Part shown: piece after piece, positions 9,211-16,854 of the stretch
Layout: each line of letters starts with the position of its first letter
How positions within the stretch are numbered: position 1 is the stretch's first letter
Assembly: GCF_021401245.1 (NCBI RefSeq)
Contig: NZ_JACBFY010000001.1
Coordinates: 496,001-560,000, forward strand
DNA length: 64,000 nt
Source of the DNA: Pseudacidovorax sp. NFM-22
GTDB taxonomy: Bacteria > Pseudomonadota > Gammaproteobacteria > Burkholderiales > Burkholderiaceae_C
Direction of reading: 5' to 3'
The notes under the pieces: model-generated
Seen by the model: only the letters and a program-made list of their open reading frames with translations
What the model was told of the DNA's origin: nothing
The model's database searches: none
Made by a program: the position numbers and the translations under genes

Positions 9211-10394
9211 CCGCGGGAGTATCCCATCGGCCCTTCGAGGGCCTGCCACTGCGCGGCCAGCGCGCAGGCCGCGTCGGCGGACAGGTCCTGCACGGGGCGG
9301 CGGCGCGCGGCCCACGCGCGCAGGGCGGCCTCGTGGCCCTTGTCGGGGAAGGGTGCTGCCCACGCACGCGCCGCGTCCTCGGCGGCCGCACCCCGCACCA
9401 CCAGCGCCGCGGGCGGAATGACGAGGCGCGGGCCAGCGATCGCGCCCCGCCCGGCCAACAGGTCGGACAGCCCGCTCATGTCGGGATGCACGATCAGTCC
9501 GACCTCGCCGATGCCGAGCGCCGCCAGCCACTGCAGCAGCACTTCCGCATGCCATTCGCGCGTGTGCAGGGCCTCCTTCTTGGGCTTGTCGCTGCGGCCG
9601 AAACCGATCAGGTCGGGAATCAACACGCGATGGCTGGGCAGCAGGTCCGGCAGGTGCCGGAACAGATGCCCCCATTGGGCCGCGCCGTGCAGGCAGAGCA
9701 GCACGGGGCGCCGGTCCTGCGTGCCATCGCCTGCAACGTCGCCCCGGTCGGCATAGGCCAGCCGCAGGCCACCCAGCGCCGGCAGTTCGCTGACGAAGAC
9801 ATGCGGCCCGTCGAAGCCGGCAAAGCGCGCCTCGGGCGTGCGCAGCGCGTCGTCGCGCACCGGCTGCGCCTGCGCCCGTGCCTGGGCACGCCGCCCGCGG
9901 AAGAAGTCCTGCAACAGCGCCCCGCACTCCTCGCCCATCACGCCGCCTTGCACCGCGGTGTGGTGGTTGAGCTGGCCGATGCCGAAGAGGTCGAGCACCG
10001 ATCCCGCCGCGCCGGTGCGCGCATCGGCGGCACCGAAGACCACACGGTCCAGCCGCGCATGCAGCATGGCGCCGGCGCACATGGCGCAGGGCTCCAGCGT
10101 CACGTAGAGGGTGCAGCCGTCGAGCCGGTAGTTGCCCAGCGCCTGCCCGCCCGCCCGCAGCGCCGCCATCTCGGCATGGGCGCTGGGATCGTGGGTGGCG
10201 ACCGGCGCATTGCGGCCAGCGGCCACGAGACGGCCGTCGCGCACCAGCACGGCGCCCACCGGCACTTCGCCGGCGGCGGCGGCGGCGCGGGCCTCGTCCA
10301 GCGCAAGCGCCATCCAGCGGGCGTCCTCATCCTGCAGCGCACCGTCCGCGGACAGCTCGCCCGAGGTCTGGGACAACGGCTCGACCATCGGCAT
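9207..10394 (-). CDS. tadA: TadA tRNA adenosine-34 deaminase fused to an alpha/beta-hydrolase-like domain
   Basis: Residues 1 to about 170 are TadA, which converts A34 to inosine in tRNA-Arg(ACG). The zinc ligands are His73 in HAEMAAL, where Glu75 is the proton shuttle, and Cys103 and Cys106 in TLEPCAMC. Residues about 190-395 are an extra domain resembling the N-terminal half of alpha/beta hydrolases, with LCLHGAAQWGH (oxyanion strand), IPDLIGFGRSDKP and an elbow-like VHPDMSG where the nucleophile would be Asp. The usual cap and the C-terminal histidine segment are absent, so this half may be non-catalytic. Ordinary TadA is about 150-170 residues. The start at 10394 is favoured by a TGATG overlap with the upstream paiB-like stop. 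The downstream ldcA start overlaps this stop. Confidence 0.9.
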   Translation of the reverse strand: MPMVEPLSQTSGELSADGALQDEDARWMALALDEARAAAAAGEVPVGAVLVRDGRLVAAGRNAPVATHDPSAHAEMAALRAGGQALGNYRLDGCTLYVTLEPCAMCAGAMLHARLDRVVFGAADARTGAAGSVLDLFGIGQLNHHTAVQGGVMGEECGALLQDFFRGRRAQARAQAQPVRDDALRTPEARFAGFDGPHVFVSELPALGGLRLAYADRGDVAGDGTQDRRPVLLCLHGAAQWGHLFRHLPDLLPSHRVLIPDLIGFGRSDKPKKEALHTREWHAEVLLQWLAALGIGEVGLIVHPDMSGLSDLLAGRGAIAGPRLVIPPAALVVRGAAAEDAARAWAAPFPDKGHEAALRAWAARRRPVQDLSADAACALAAQWQALEGPMGYSRG

Positions 10395-11014
10395 CAGCGT
10401 CCGACGCCGGCACGGTCCATCCAGGCCTCCAGCCCCGCGGCCTCGCCGCCCTGCGCGGCATGCAGCCGCCGCATCGCCGCATGGGCTTCGGGCCGATGCT
10501 GGTTGAGCTTGAGCTTGCATTGCCAGCCGACGACCTTCAGCTCGAAGGCGACGATGCCGGCCAGCATGCGGCGCTGGTAGTCCTCGCCCAGATCGCGCCA
10601 TTGCTGTGCATAGGGCGGCTCGTGCTGGCCGATGAGCTGCTTGAGCAGGGCGTCCTTCGTGTGGGCCTCCGGCAGCAGGGTGGCGCGCACACGGCAATGG
10701 ACGGCGACGTAGTTCCAGGTCGGCACCCGCTGGCGGTCCGGGTAGACCGTCGGCGAGACGTAGCCATGCGACCCCAGGAAGACGACCAGCGCCTCGGGCC
10801 GCGCCTGCAGTTGCTTCCACTGCGGATTGGCGCGCGCCACATGGCCCAACAGCGTCCACTCGCCCGTGTCATTCGACGTCAGCACCAGCGGCAGGTGGGT
10901 GACGAAGGGAAAGCCGTCGTCGTCGTTGGTCACGAGGCTGGCGAAGGGATGCTCGCGCATCAGCTGCTCGGCGAGCGCGGGATCCTCGGCGTCAAAATGG
11001 GCGGGCAGGTACAT
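10394..11014 (-). CDS. PaiB-like FMN-binding negative transcriptional regulator
   Basis: A 206-residue protein of the PaiB/FMN-binding split-barrel family, beginning MYLPAHFDAEDPALAEQLMREHPFASLVT in its usual way (entry to the barrel at HPFASLVTND). Conserved blocks include GHVARANPQWK, WNYVAVHCRVRA and the C-terminal KLNQHRP motif. In Bacillus, PaiB acts with PaiA to repress sporulation and protease genes. In proteobacteria its role is largely unknown and it may be a flavin-dependent oxidoreductase. It is the first gene of the overlapped paiB-tadA-ldcA operon and is divergent from the DUF72 gene with 76 bases between starts. Confidence 0.88.
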   Translation of the reverse strand: MYLPAHFDAEDPALAEQLMREHPFASLVTNDDDGFPFVTHLPLVLTSNDTGEWTLLGHVARANPQWKQLQARPEALVVFLGSHGYVSPTVYPDRQRVPTWNYVAVHCRVRATLLPEAHTKDALLKQLIGQHEPPYAQQWRDLGEDYQRRMLAGIVAFELKVVGWQCKLKLNQHRPEAHAAMRRLHAAQGGEAAGLEAWMDRAGVGR

Positions 11015-11090
11015 GGCGGACCTCGAAAGGCGAAGCGGGCGATTGTCCAGCCTGCCATGCCCGCGCCTCGCACCCGCCCTCTCTCTTCGC

Positions 11091-12188
11091 ATGCAGGACT
11101 CACTTTTCGGCGACGACCTTCCCCTTCCCGCGCCCCCGCGCCCGGCACCGGCCGACGCGGGGCCATCCGCCGCGCCGCCAGCCGCGGACGAGGCGGCCCC
11201 ACCCAGGCGCCGTGCCAAGGCCGGCACGCCCAAGGTGGAGCCGGCCGATGTCGACGAGCGCCTGCGCGAGAAGGCCGCGCGCCTGCCGCCGTTGCTGCGC
11301 CTGGGAAGCTCGTCCTGGCACTTCCCGGGCTGGGCCGGCCTGGTGTGGAACGGCGACTACGAAGGCTCGGTGCTGTCGCGCCACGGCCTCGCGGCCTATG
11401 CGCAGCATCCGCTGCTGCGCACCGTGAGCCTGGATCGCAACTTCTACCGCGCGCTCACCGCCTCGCAGTTCGCCGCCTATGCGGCGCAGGTGCCGGAGGA
11501 CTTCCGCTTCGTGGTCAAGGCGCCGTCGGCCGTCAGCGATGCCCTGGTGCGCGCCGAGGACGGGCGCGGTCAACGCCCCAACCCGGCCTTCCTCAACCCC
11601 CAACTGGCGGTGCAGGACTTCGTGGAGCCGGCCCTGCAGGGCCTGGGCACCAAGCTGGGGGCGCTGGTCTTCCAGCTCAGCCCGCTGCCGGGCACGATGC
11701 TGGCGCACATGCCCGAGGTGCTCGCGCGGCTCGACGCCATGCTGGCCGCCCTGCCCCCGCTGCGGCCTGCCGCGCCGGATGCGGTGGTGGCCGTGGAAGT
11801 GCGCAACCCCGAGTTCCTGACGCCCGACTTCGCACGCGTGCTCAAGGCCCACGGCGCCACCTACTGCCTGGGCCTGCATCCGAAGCTGCCGCCCATCGAG
11901 GACCAGTTGCCGCTCCTGCGGGCCCTGTGGCCCGGTCCGCTGGTCTGCCGCTGGAACCTCAACCGCCTGCACGGTGCCTACGGCTACGAAGAGGCCAAGG
12001 GCCTGTACGAGCCCTTCAACCGCCTGGTCGATCCCGACCCGCATACCCGCGGCCTGCTGGCCCGCGTGATCGCCGGCACCACCGGCGCGGGCCATGCGGC
12101 CTACGTGACCATCAACAACAAGGCCGAGGGCAGCGCCCCGCTGTCGGTGCAGGCGCTGGTGGACGCGGTGCTGGGCGAGACGTCCTGA
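11091..12188 (+). CDS. DUF72 family protein
   Basis: A 365-residue protein with a TIM-barrel-like DUF72 domain (YecE family). The domain opens with RLGSSSWHFPGWAGLVWNG and carries LDRNFYRALT, FRFVVKAPS, the VEVRNPEF strand and the closing YVTINNKAEGSAPLS. The biochemical function of the family is unknown. Residues about 10-55 are a proline/alanine-rich, probably disordered extension (LPAPPRPAPADAGPSAAPP) not needed for the fold. The ATG at 11091 starts the MQDSLFGDD segment. It stands alone, divergent from the paiB operon and convergent with pqiC. Confidence 0.88.
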   Translation: MQDSLFGDDLPLPAPPRPAPADAGPSAAPPAADEAAPPRRRAKAGTPKVEPADVDERLREKAARLPPLLRLGSSSWHFPGWAGLVWNGDYEGSVLSRHGLAAYAQHPLLRTVSLDRNFYRALTASQFAAYAAQVPEDFRFVVKAPSAVSDALVRAEDGRGQRPNPAFLNPQLAVQDFVEPALQGLGTKLGALVFQLSPLPGTMLAHMPEVLARLDAMLAALPPLRPAAPDAVVAVEVRNPEFLTPDFARVLKAHGATYCLGLHPKLPPIEDQLPLLRALWPGPLVCRWNLNRLHGAYGYEEAKGLYEPFNRLVDPDPHTRGLLARVIAGTTGAGHAAYVTINNKAEGSAPLSVQALVDAVLGETS

Positions 12189-12248
12189 CCGCCTGACGGT
12201 CTCACCCCCTGGCAGCCCGATCGCATGGCCGCCTGGGAGTTTGGGCGA

Positions 12249-12884
12249 TCAGCCCGGCGCCGCCGGACATGTCGCCGGCTGACCCGCCTGCAATGCCGCG
12301 ATGTGCCGGGCGATGGCGTCGGACACCTTCGACACGATCCGTTGGCCCGCCTGCGCCACGCCGTCGATGCCGCCGGGCGCCGCTTCGCTGCCGCGCCAGC
12401 TGCAGGTGCTGCGCTGGCTGCTGTCGGCCCGGCGCACCGTCCAGCTCAGGGCCGCCTCGACCTGGCCGCCCTGCGCGGCATCGAAGCGCTGGACCTGCAC
12501 CGCGATCCGCCAGGGCAGGACGCCGGCCACGCCGGGGCCGCGGGTCGCATCGGTGGCGCCGAGGCGCGCCGCCACGCCGCCAGCGAGTGCGTCGCGCAGT
12601 TCCTGCTCGAAGGAGGCCGCCCAGCGGCTCTGCTCCAGCACCTGCACCTCGGCGCCGGCCGGGCCGCGTACCACCATCTGCGGCCGCGCCAGGCGCTCGG
12701 GCACGGCCAGCGGCGCCATCTCGATGGCCAGGCCGCCGGGCGGCGGCGCCACCAGCGGCTGGGGCGCGGCCGGCTCCGCCAGCGTGTAGTAGCGGTCGGG
12801 CTCGGAAGCACAACCTGTGAGGACGGCCAGGGCCATCGCCAGGGCGGCGGTCGCGCCGATGCGTCGTGGTGCAAAGCGGCTCAT
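12249..12884 (-). CDS. pqiC: PqiC-like outer-membrane lipoprotein
   Basis: A 211-residue ABC-type transport auxiliary lipoprotein (DUF330 family). It has an N-terminal signal sequence ending in the lipobox VLTGC, followed by SEPDRYYTLAEP, the start of the family domain. PqiC sits on the inner face of the outer membrane and docks the PqiB tunnel there. The start ATG overlaps the stop of pqiB by four bases (ATGA), so it is the last gene of the pqiA-pqiA-pqiB-pqiC operon. Confidence 0.9.
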   Translation of the reverse strand: MSRFAPRRIGATAALAMALAVLTGCASEPDRYYTLAEPAAPQPLVAPPPGGLAIEMAPLAVPERLARPQMVVRGPAGAEVQVLEQSRWAASFEQELRDALAGGVAARLGATDATRGPGVAGVLPWRIAVQVQRFDAAQGGQVEAALSWTVRRADSSQRSTCSWRGSEAAPGGIDGVAQAGQRIVSKVSDAIARHIAALQAGQPATCPAAPG

Positions 12885-14569
12885 CGCTTCTTGTCCTCGG
12901 GTTTGCCGCGCAGCAGCGATTCGGGGTGGCGCTCCAGGTAGTCCGTCAGCACGCGCACCGATCCCGCCGCGCGCGTCAGCTCCTGCAGCGTCGAGCGCAG
13001 GTCCTGCTGCACCGGCGCGTCCTCCGACAGCGTGCGGGTGGCGGCATCGATGGTCTTGCGCGCGTCCTTGACGGCGGCGGCGATCTCGGGCGTCACGTCG
13101 TTGTTGATGCGCGTGACGGTGGCCTCGGCGCTGCCCAGCGTCTTGTCGAGCGTGGCCAGGGTCTTGCGCAGGTCGCCCGCGATCTCCTGGAAGGGGATCT
13201 TGTTGACCTTGGTCGCGATCTCCTGCAGCTGCTCCTGCAGCTCGTCGAAGCTGCCAGCCACCGTGGGGATCTGGATCGGGTCCTGGTTGGTGTCGACCTT
13301 GACCGGCTTCTCCTTGGGGAAGAAGTCCAGCGCCACATAGAGCTGGCCCGTCAGCAGGTTGCCGGTGCGCAACTGGGCGCGCAGGCCACGGCCGATGAGG
13401 AAGCGCGTGCGCTCCTGCTGCGTGAAGCGGGGCTCCACCGGCAAGGGCGCCTGCTTGCCGTCGCGCGTGTCGGAGCGCCGCAGGCGGTCGGGGTAGACCG
13501 TGACCACCACCGGCATCAGGAACTCGCGCTCGTTGCGGTCGAACTGCACGCCGATGGATTTCACCTCCCCGATGATCACGCCGCGGAAGTCCACCGGCGC
13601 GCCGGGCGCCAATCCGCGCAGCGACTGATTGAAGTACATCAGCAGCGTCTGCGGCGGCCCATCCGGTGGCTTCATGGCCGTGGTCTCGTCGTCGGCCAGT
13701 GCGAACACGGAGTTCTCGTCGGCAGGCGGACCCATCACGTCATCCGGCGCGGCGAAGGCGATGCCGCCGAGCACGATGGAGGCCAGCGACTGGGTGCGCA
13801 CCTCGAAGCCGCTGGCGCCCGCCTGCACCTGCAGGCCGCTGGCATGCCAGAAGCGGGTGTTGGCGCCGATGAAGCGGTCGTAGGGCGAATCGATGAACAC
13901 CCGCAGCGCCACGCCGCGGCCATCGCCGTCGAGTTCGACCGAGGCCACCTGCCCCACCCGCACGCGGCGGAAGTACACCGGCGAGCCGATGTCGAGCGAG
14001 CCCGCATCCCGCGAATGCAGCTGGAACTGCCGGCCGCTGGCGTCGCGGGTGACGATGGGGGGCGCCTCCAGGCCAGCGAACTCGCTGGCGGTCTCTTCCT
14101 CGGCGCCCGCGTCGGCGCCGATGTACGCCCCCGAGAGCAGCGTGTTCAGGCCCGAGACGCCCGAGGTGTCGAAGCGCGGCCGCACCACCCAGTAGCGTGC
14201 GTCCTTGGCGGTGAAGCCCTCGGCGGCGTTCTTGTCCAGCTCGACCGTCACGCGCACATGCGAGCGGTCGCGTGCCAGGCGGATGTTGTGCACGGTGCCG
14301 ATCTGCACGTCCTTGTACTTCACGGCCGTCTTGCCCGCCTCCAGGCCCTCGGCGGTCTTGAAGGTGAGGACGATCTCGGGACCGCGGTTCCAGAGCACCT
14401 TGGCCACCAGCGTGATGCCCACCATCGCCGCGACGATGGGGATCAGCCAGATCAGCGAGGGCACCCAGTCGCGGCGCCGTACCACGCGGGGGCGCGCCAA
14501 CGCAGGCGGCGCGGCGGGCGCGCCGGCATCGGCAGGGGTCTGGCCTTCGCGAGGCCCGGGTTCACTCAT
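12881..14569 (-). CDS. pqiB: PqiB, MCE-domain lipid transport protein
   Basis: A 562-residue inner-membrane-anchored protein with a single membrane segment (about residues 36-58, LIWLIPIVAAMVGITLVAKV) followed by three MCE/MlaD domains. Each is marked by glycine-valine-rich strands such as AGKTAVKYKDVQIGTVHNI, GSPVYFRRVRVGQVASVEL and APVDFRGVIIGEVKSIGV. The C-terminal about 110 residues are a long helical region that forms the central tunnel wall. In E. coli PqiB stacks as hexameric rings to carry phospholipids between the membranes. It lies between pqiA and pqiC and overlaps pqiC. The spacer to pqiA is 109 bases. Confidence 0.93.
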   Translation of the reverse strand: MSEPGPREGQTPADAGAPAAPPALARPRVVRRRDWVPSLIWLIPIVAAMVGITLVAKVLWNRGPEIVLTFKTAEGLEAGKTAVKYKDVQIGTVHNIRLARDRSHVRVTVELDKNAAEGFTAKDARYWVVRPRFDTSGVSGLNTLLSGAYIGADAGAEEETASEFAGLEAPPIVTRDASGRQFQLHSRDAGSLDIGSPVYFRRVRVGQVASVELDGDGRGVALRVFIDSPYDRFIGANTRFWHASGLQVQAGASGFEVRTQSLASIVLGGIAFAAPDDVMGPPADENSVFALADDETTAMKPPDGPPQTLLMYFNQSLRGLAPGAPVDFRGVIIGEVKSIGVQFDRNEREFLMPVVVTVYPDRLRRSDTRDGKQAPLPVEPRFTQQERTRFLIGRGLRAQLRTGNLLTGQLYVALDFFPKEKPVKVDTNQDPIQIPTVAGSFDELQEQLQEIATKVNKIPFQEIAGDLRKTLATLDKTLGSAEATVTRINNDVTPEIAAAVKDARKTIDAATRTLSEDAPVQQDLRSTLQELTRAAGSVRVLTDYLERHPESLLRGKPEDKKR

Positions 14570-14678
14570 TCACTCTCCTATGCCCTCGCGGGCGCGATTC
14601 GGTTGTCAGGCATGCGGACGATTGGCGGGAAGACCGTCAACGTCGCCACGCGCCCATCGGGACGGGGCGGAAAGGCAC

Positions 14679-15440
14679 TCATGCGCCCGCCTTCGACGCT
14701 GGCGCGGCGGCGACGCAGTCCGGTTCGGCGGCCTCTTCGTCGTCGGGCATGCCGGCGTCCCAGATCAGCCGCGGGTCGAAGCTCAGCGAGGCGAGCATGG
14801 TCAGCACCACCACGGCACCGAAGGCAGCAATCCCCACGCCAGCCTGCACCACGGCGAAGCCCTGGATGCGCACCAGCCCCGCCAGCAGCGAGACCACGAA
14901 CACGTCGAGCATCGACCAGCGACCGATGAACTCCAGCACCTGGTAGAGCCGCGCGCGCTCGCGCTGGCGCCAGCGGCTGCCGCGCTGCGTGGTGATCACC
15001 AGCACGGCCAGCGCCGCCAGCTTGAACAGCGGCACCAGGAAGCTGGCCGTGAAGATCAACGCCGCGAGCCCGTAGGAGCCCGAGATCCAGAAGAAGATGA
15101 TCCCGCTGAGGATGGTGTCCTGCTGCGTGCCGAGCAGGCTCTTGGTGATCATCACGGGCAGCAGGTTGGCCGGCAGGTACAGCACCACCGCGGCAAGCAG
15201 GTAGGCCCAGGTGCGCCGCAGGCTGTCCGGCTTGCGGGCGCGCAGGCGTGTGCCGCAGCGGCCGCAGTGCTCGCCGGGCTGGGCGCCTTCCCACACGGTG
15301 CCGCAGCGGTGGCAGTCGAGCAGGCAGGCGTCGTGGGCGGTGACGATGGCACCGCCGCCCTCTTCCACCGGCAGGTGCGGCGTGGCCTGGCCCGCGAGCC
15401 GCGCCAGGCGCTCGCGCGTGGCGCGGGCGCGGCCCGTCAA
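14679..15440 (-). CDS. pqiA: PqiA-type membrane protein, second half
   Basis: A single PqiA domain of about 253 residues. It has a zinc ribbon (CHRCGTVW and CGRCGTRL) and four predicted membrane helices, including LLAAVVLYLPANLLPVM and the conserved ending LSFDPRLIWD. In E. coli the two PqiA domains are one protein. Here they are separate adjacent genes. The most likely start is a TTG at 15440 that overlaps the TGA of the upstream gene (TTGA). No ATG exists before the zinc ribbon, so the exact start is uncertain. PqiA is the integral membrane partner of the PqiB tunnel. Confidence 0.85.
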   Translation of the reverse strand: MTGRARATRERLARLAGQATPHLPVEEGGGAIVTAHDACLLDCHRCGTVWEGAQPGEHCGRCGTRLRARKPDSLRRTWAYLLAAVVLYLPANLLPVMITKSLLGTQQDTILSGIIFFWISGSYGLAALIFTASFLVPLFKLAALAVLVITTQRGSRWRQRERARLYQVLEFIGRWSMLDVFVVSLLAGLVRIQGFAVVQAGVGIAAFGAVVVLTMLASLSFDPRLIWDAGMPDDEEAAEPDCVAAAPASKAGA

Positions 15441-16108
15441 GGCGTGCCTCCGGCGGCGGCTTCGCGCTCGAAGGCCATGCCCCAGAAGCTGCGCGGATCG
15501 AAGGACAGCAGCGTGGTCAGCAGCACCGTCAGCCCGACGAAGGCCCACAGCGCGGGACCGAGCACCACCGTCGCCATGCCGAAGAGCTTGACGATGGCCA
15601 CCAGCACCCCGAGCAGGAAGACCTCGACCATGCCCCAGGGCCGCAGCGACTGCAGTGCCCTCACCAGCACGGCAAAGCCTGGGGGGCGCTGCGATGGACC
15701 AGCCGCGGCATCGCCATCGGCCTGCCCGGCCTTCCATACCCGCGGCGCGACCTGCAGGTAGAACAGGATGCACAGCTGCGCCAGCGGAAAGATCAGCGTC
15801 GTCGCCAGCACCAGCAAGGCGACGGGCGACATGCCTTCGCCGGCCAGCACCACCACCGCACCGGCCAGCGTGGTCTGGCTGGTACGGCCCTGCAGTTCGA
15901 TCTCGACGATGGGAAAGAGATTGGCGATGGCGAAGAGGATGAGGCTGGCCAGCGTCAGCGGCAGCAGGCGCTCGCGCTGCTGACCCGGGTGGCGCGCCAG
16001 CTCGGTCCCGCAGCGCGGGCAATGCGCGATCTCCCGGGGACGAAGCCGCGGCGCGCGGAACACCGCGTCGCATCCTTCGCATACCGTCACGTCGGGCACC
16101 ACATTCAT
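15437..16108 (-). CDS. pqiA: PqiA-type membrane protein, first half
   Basis: First gene of the pqi operon, 223 residues from ATG 16108. An in-frame GTG at 16129 is less likely. It carries an N-terminal zinc ribbon (CEGCDAVF and CPRCGTEL) and four predicted helices, including LTLASLILFAIANLFPIVEI and the ending LLSFDPRSFWGMAFE, which parallels the end of the next gene. With its neighbour it corresponds to the N- and C-terminal halves of the 417-residue E. coli PqiA. Stress-inducible regulation is known in E. coli (paraquat, SoxS). I see no SoxS site here. Confidence 0.88.
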   Translation of the reverse strand: MNVVPDVTVCEGCDAVFRAPRLRPREIAHCPRCGTELARHPGQQRERLLPLTLASLILFAIANLFPIVEIELQGRTSQTTLAGAVVVLAGEGMSPVALLVLATTLIFPLAQLCILFYLQVAPRVWKAGQADGDAAAGPSQRPPGFAVLVRALQSLRPWGMVEVFLLGVLVAIVKLFGMATVVLGPALWAFVGLTVLLTTLLSFDPRSFWGMAFEREAAAGGTP

Positions 16109-16214
16109 CGGCGGGCATTCTGCCAACACCCCGTGAAGTCAGCGGGGCGGCAGGCGCACCAGCCCGCGGCATCCGCCGACCACTACCGCTGTAGGACAGT
16201 TTCCCAGTTCATTT

Positions 16215-16266
16215 TTACCCGGGCGTATTGCAGACTCGATTTCAGCCGGGTAATATTCGGCGCATC
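16215..16266 (+). promoter_or_regulatory. Candidate promoter and operator for the DUF2239-MATE operon
   Basis: TTGCAG (16228-16233), a 17-base spacer and TAATAT (16251-16256) make a plausible sigma-70 promoter only ten bases before the ATG at 16267. The transcript would then be leaderless or nearly so, and no Shine-Dalgarno is visible. An inverted repeat TTACCCGG (16215-16222) and CCGGGTAA (16246-16253) flanks the promoter, overlapping the -10, as a repressor site would. Confidence 0.4.
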
Positions 16267-16854
16267 ATGGATGCTCCCAGTGCGCCGCAGCTGACGGCTT
16301 TTCTCGGCTACCAGCAGATCGCCCACGGTCCGCGCGAATCGGTGCTCGCCGAATTGCGCCGCCGGCAGGACAACCCGCCTGCCATCGTGTTCGACGACCA
16401 CAGCGGCGAGCGGGTGGAGCTGGAGGCGGCCCCCGGCTGCGGCACGCCCTGCCCCGCGGAGGCCGACACCGCAGGCGGCACCCGCCACGCCCGTGGCGTG
16501 GGGCGGCCGCGGCTCGGCGTGGTGGCACGCGAAGTCACGCTGCTGCCGCGGCACTGGGAATGGCTCAGCCGCCAGCCGGGCGGCGCCTCGGTGGCGCTGC
16601 GCCGTCTGGTGGACGACGCCCGCCGCGTCTACGCGGACCGCGACGCGGTGCGCGCCTCGCGCGAATCGACCTACCGTTTCCTGAGCACCGTCGCGAGCGC
16701 CCTGCCCGGCTTCGAGGAGGCCGCGCGCGCCCTCTTCGCCGGCGACCCGGCGCGCTTCGCCGAACAGATTCGCGACTGGCCAGAGGACGTGGCCCGCTAC
16801 GCCCGGCACCTGTCCGCGAACAGCTGGGCCACCACGCCGGAGCAGACGGCATGA
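16267..16854 (+). CDS. DUF2239 family protein
   Basis: A 195-residue soluble protein matching DUF2239, recognisable by AFLGYQQIAHGP, the VFDDHSGE strand and the conserved central block RPRLGVVAREVTLLPRHWEW followed by LSRQPGGASVALRRLVDDAR. Function is unknown. The ATG at 16267 is chosen because the conserved domain starts there. It overlaps the start of the MATE transporter gene by four bases (ATGA), so the two are almost certainly coexpressed. The pairing offers the only clue to its role. Confidence 0.88.
   Translation: MDAPSAPQLTAFLGYQQIAHGPRESVLAELRRRQDNPPAIVFDDHSGERVELEAAPGCGTPCPAEADTAGGTRHARGVGRPRLGVVAREVTLLPRHWEWLSRQPGGASVALRRLVDDARRVYADRDAVRASRESTYRFLSTVASALPGFEEAARALFAGDPARFAEQIRDWPEDVARYARHLSANSWATTPEQTA

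Noticed and set aside
8242-10080. Treating ldcA and the tadA region as one open frame.
   Set aside because: The frame is open upstream of ldcA only as a shadow of the tadA fusion gene. The two proteins are in different frames with a GTGA overlap.
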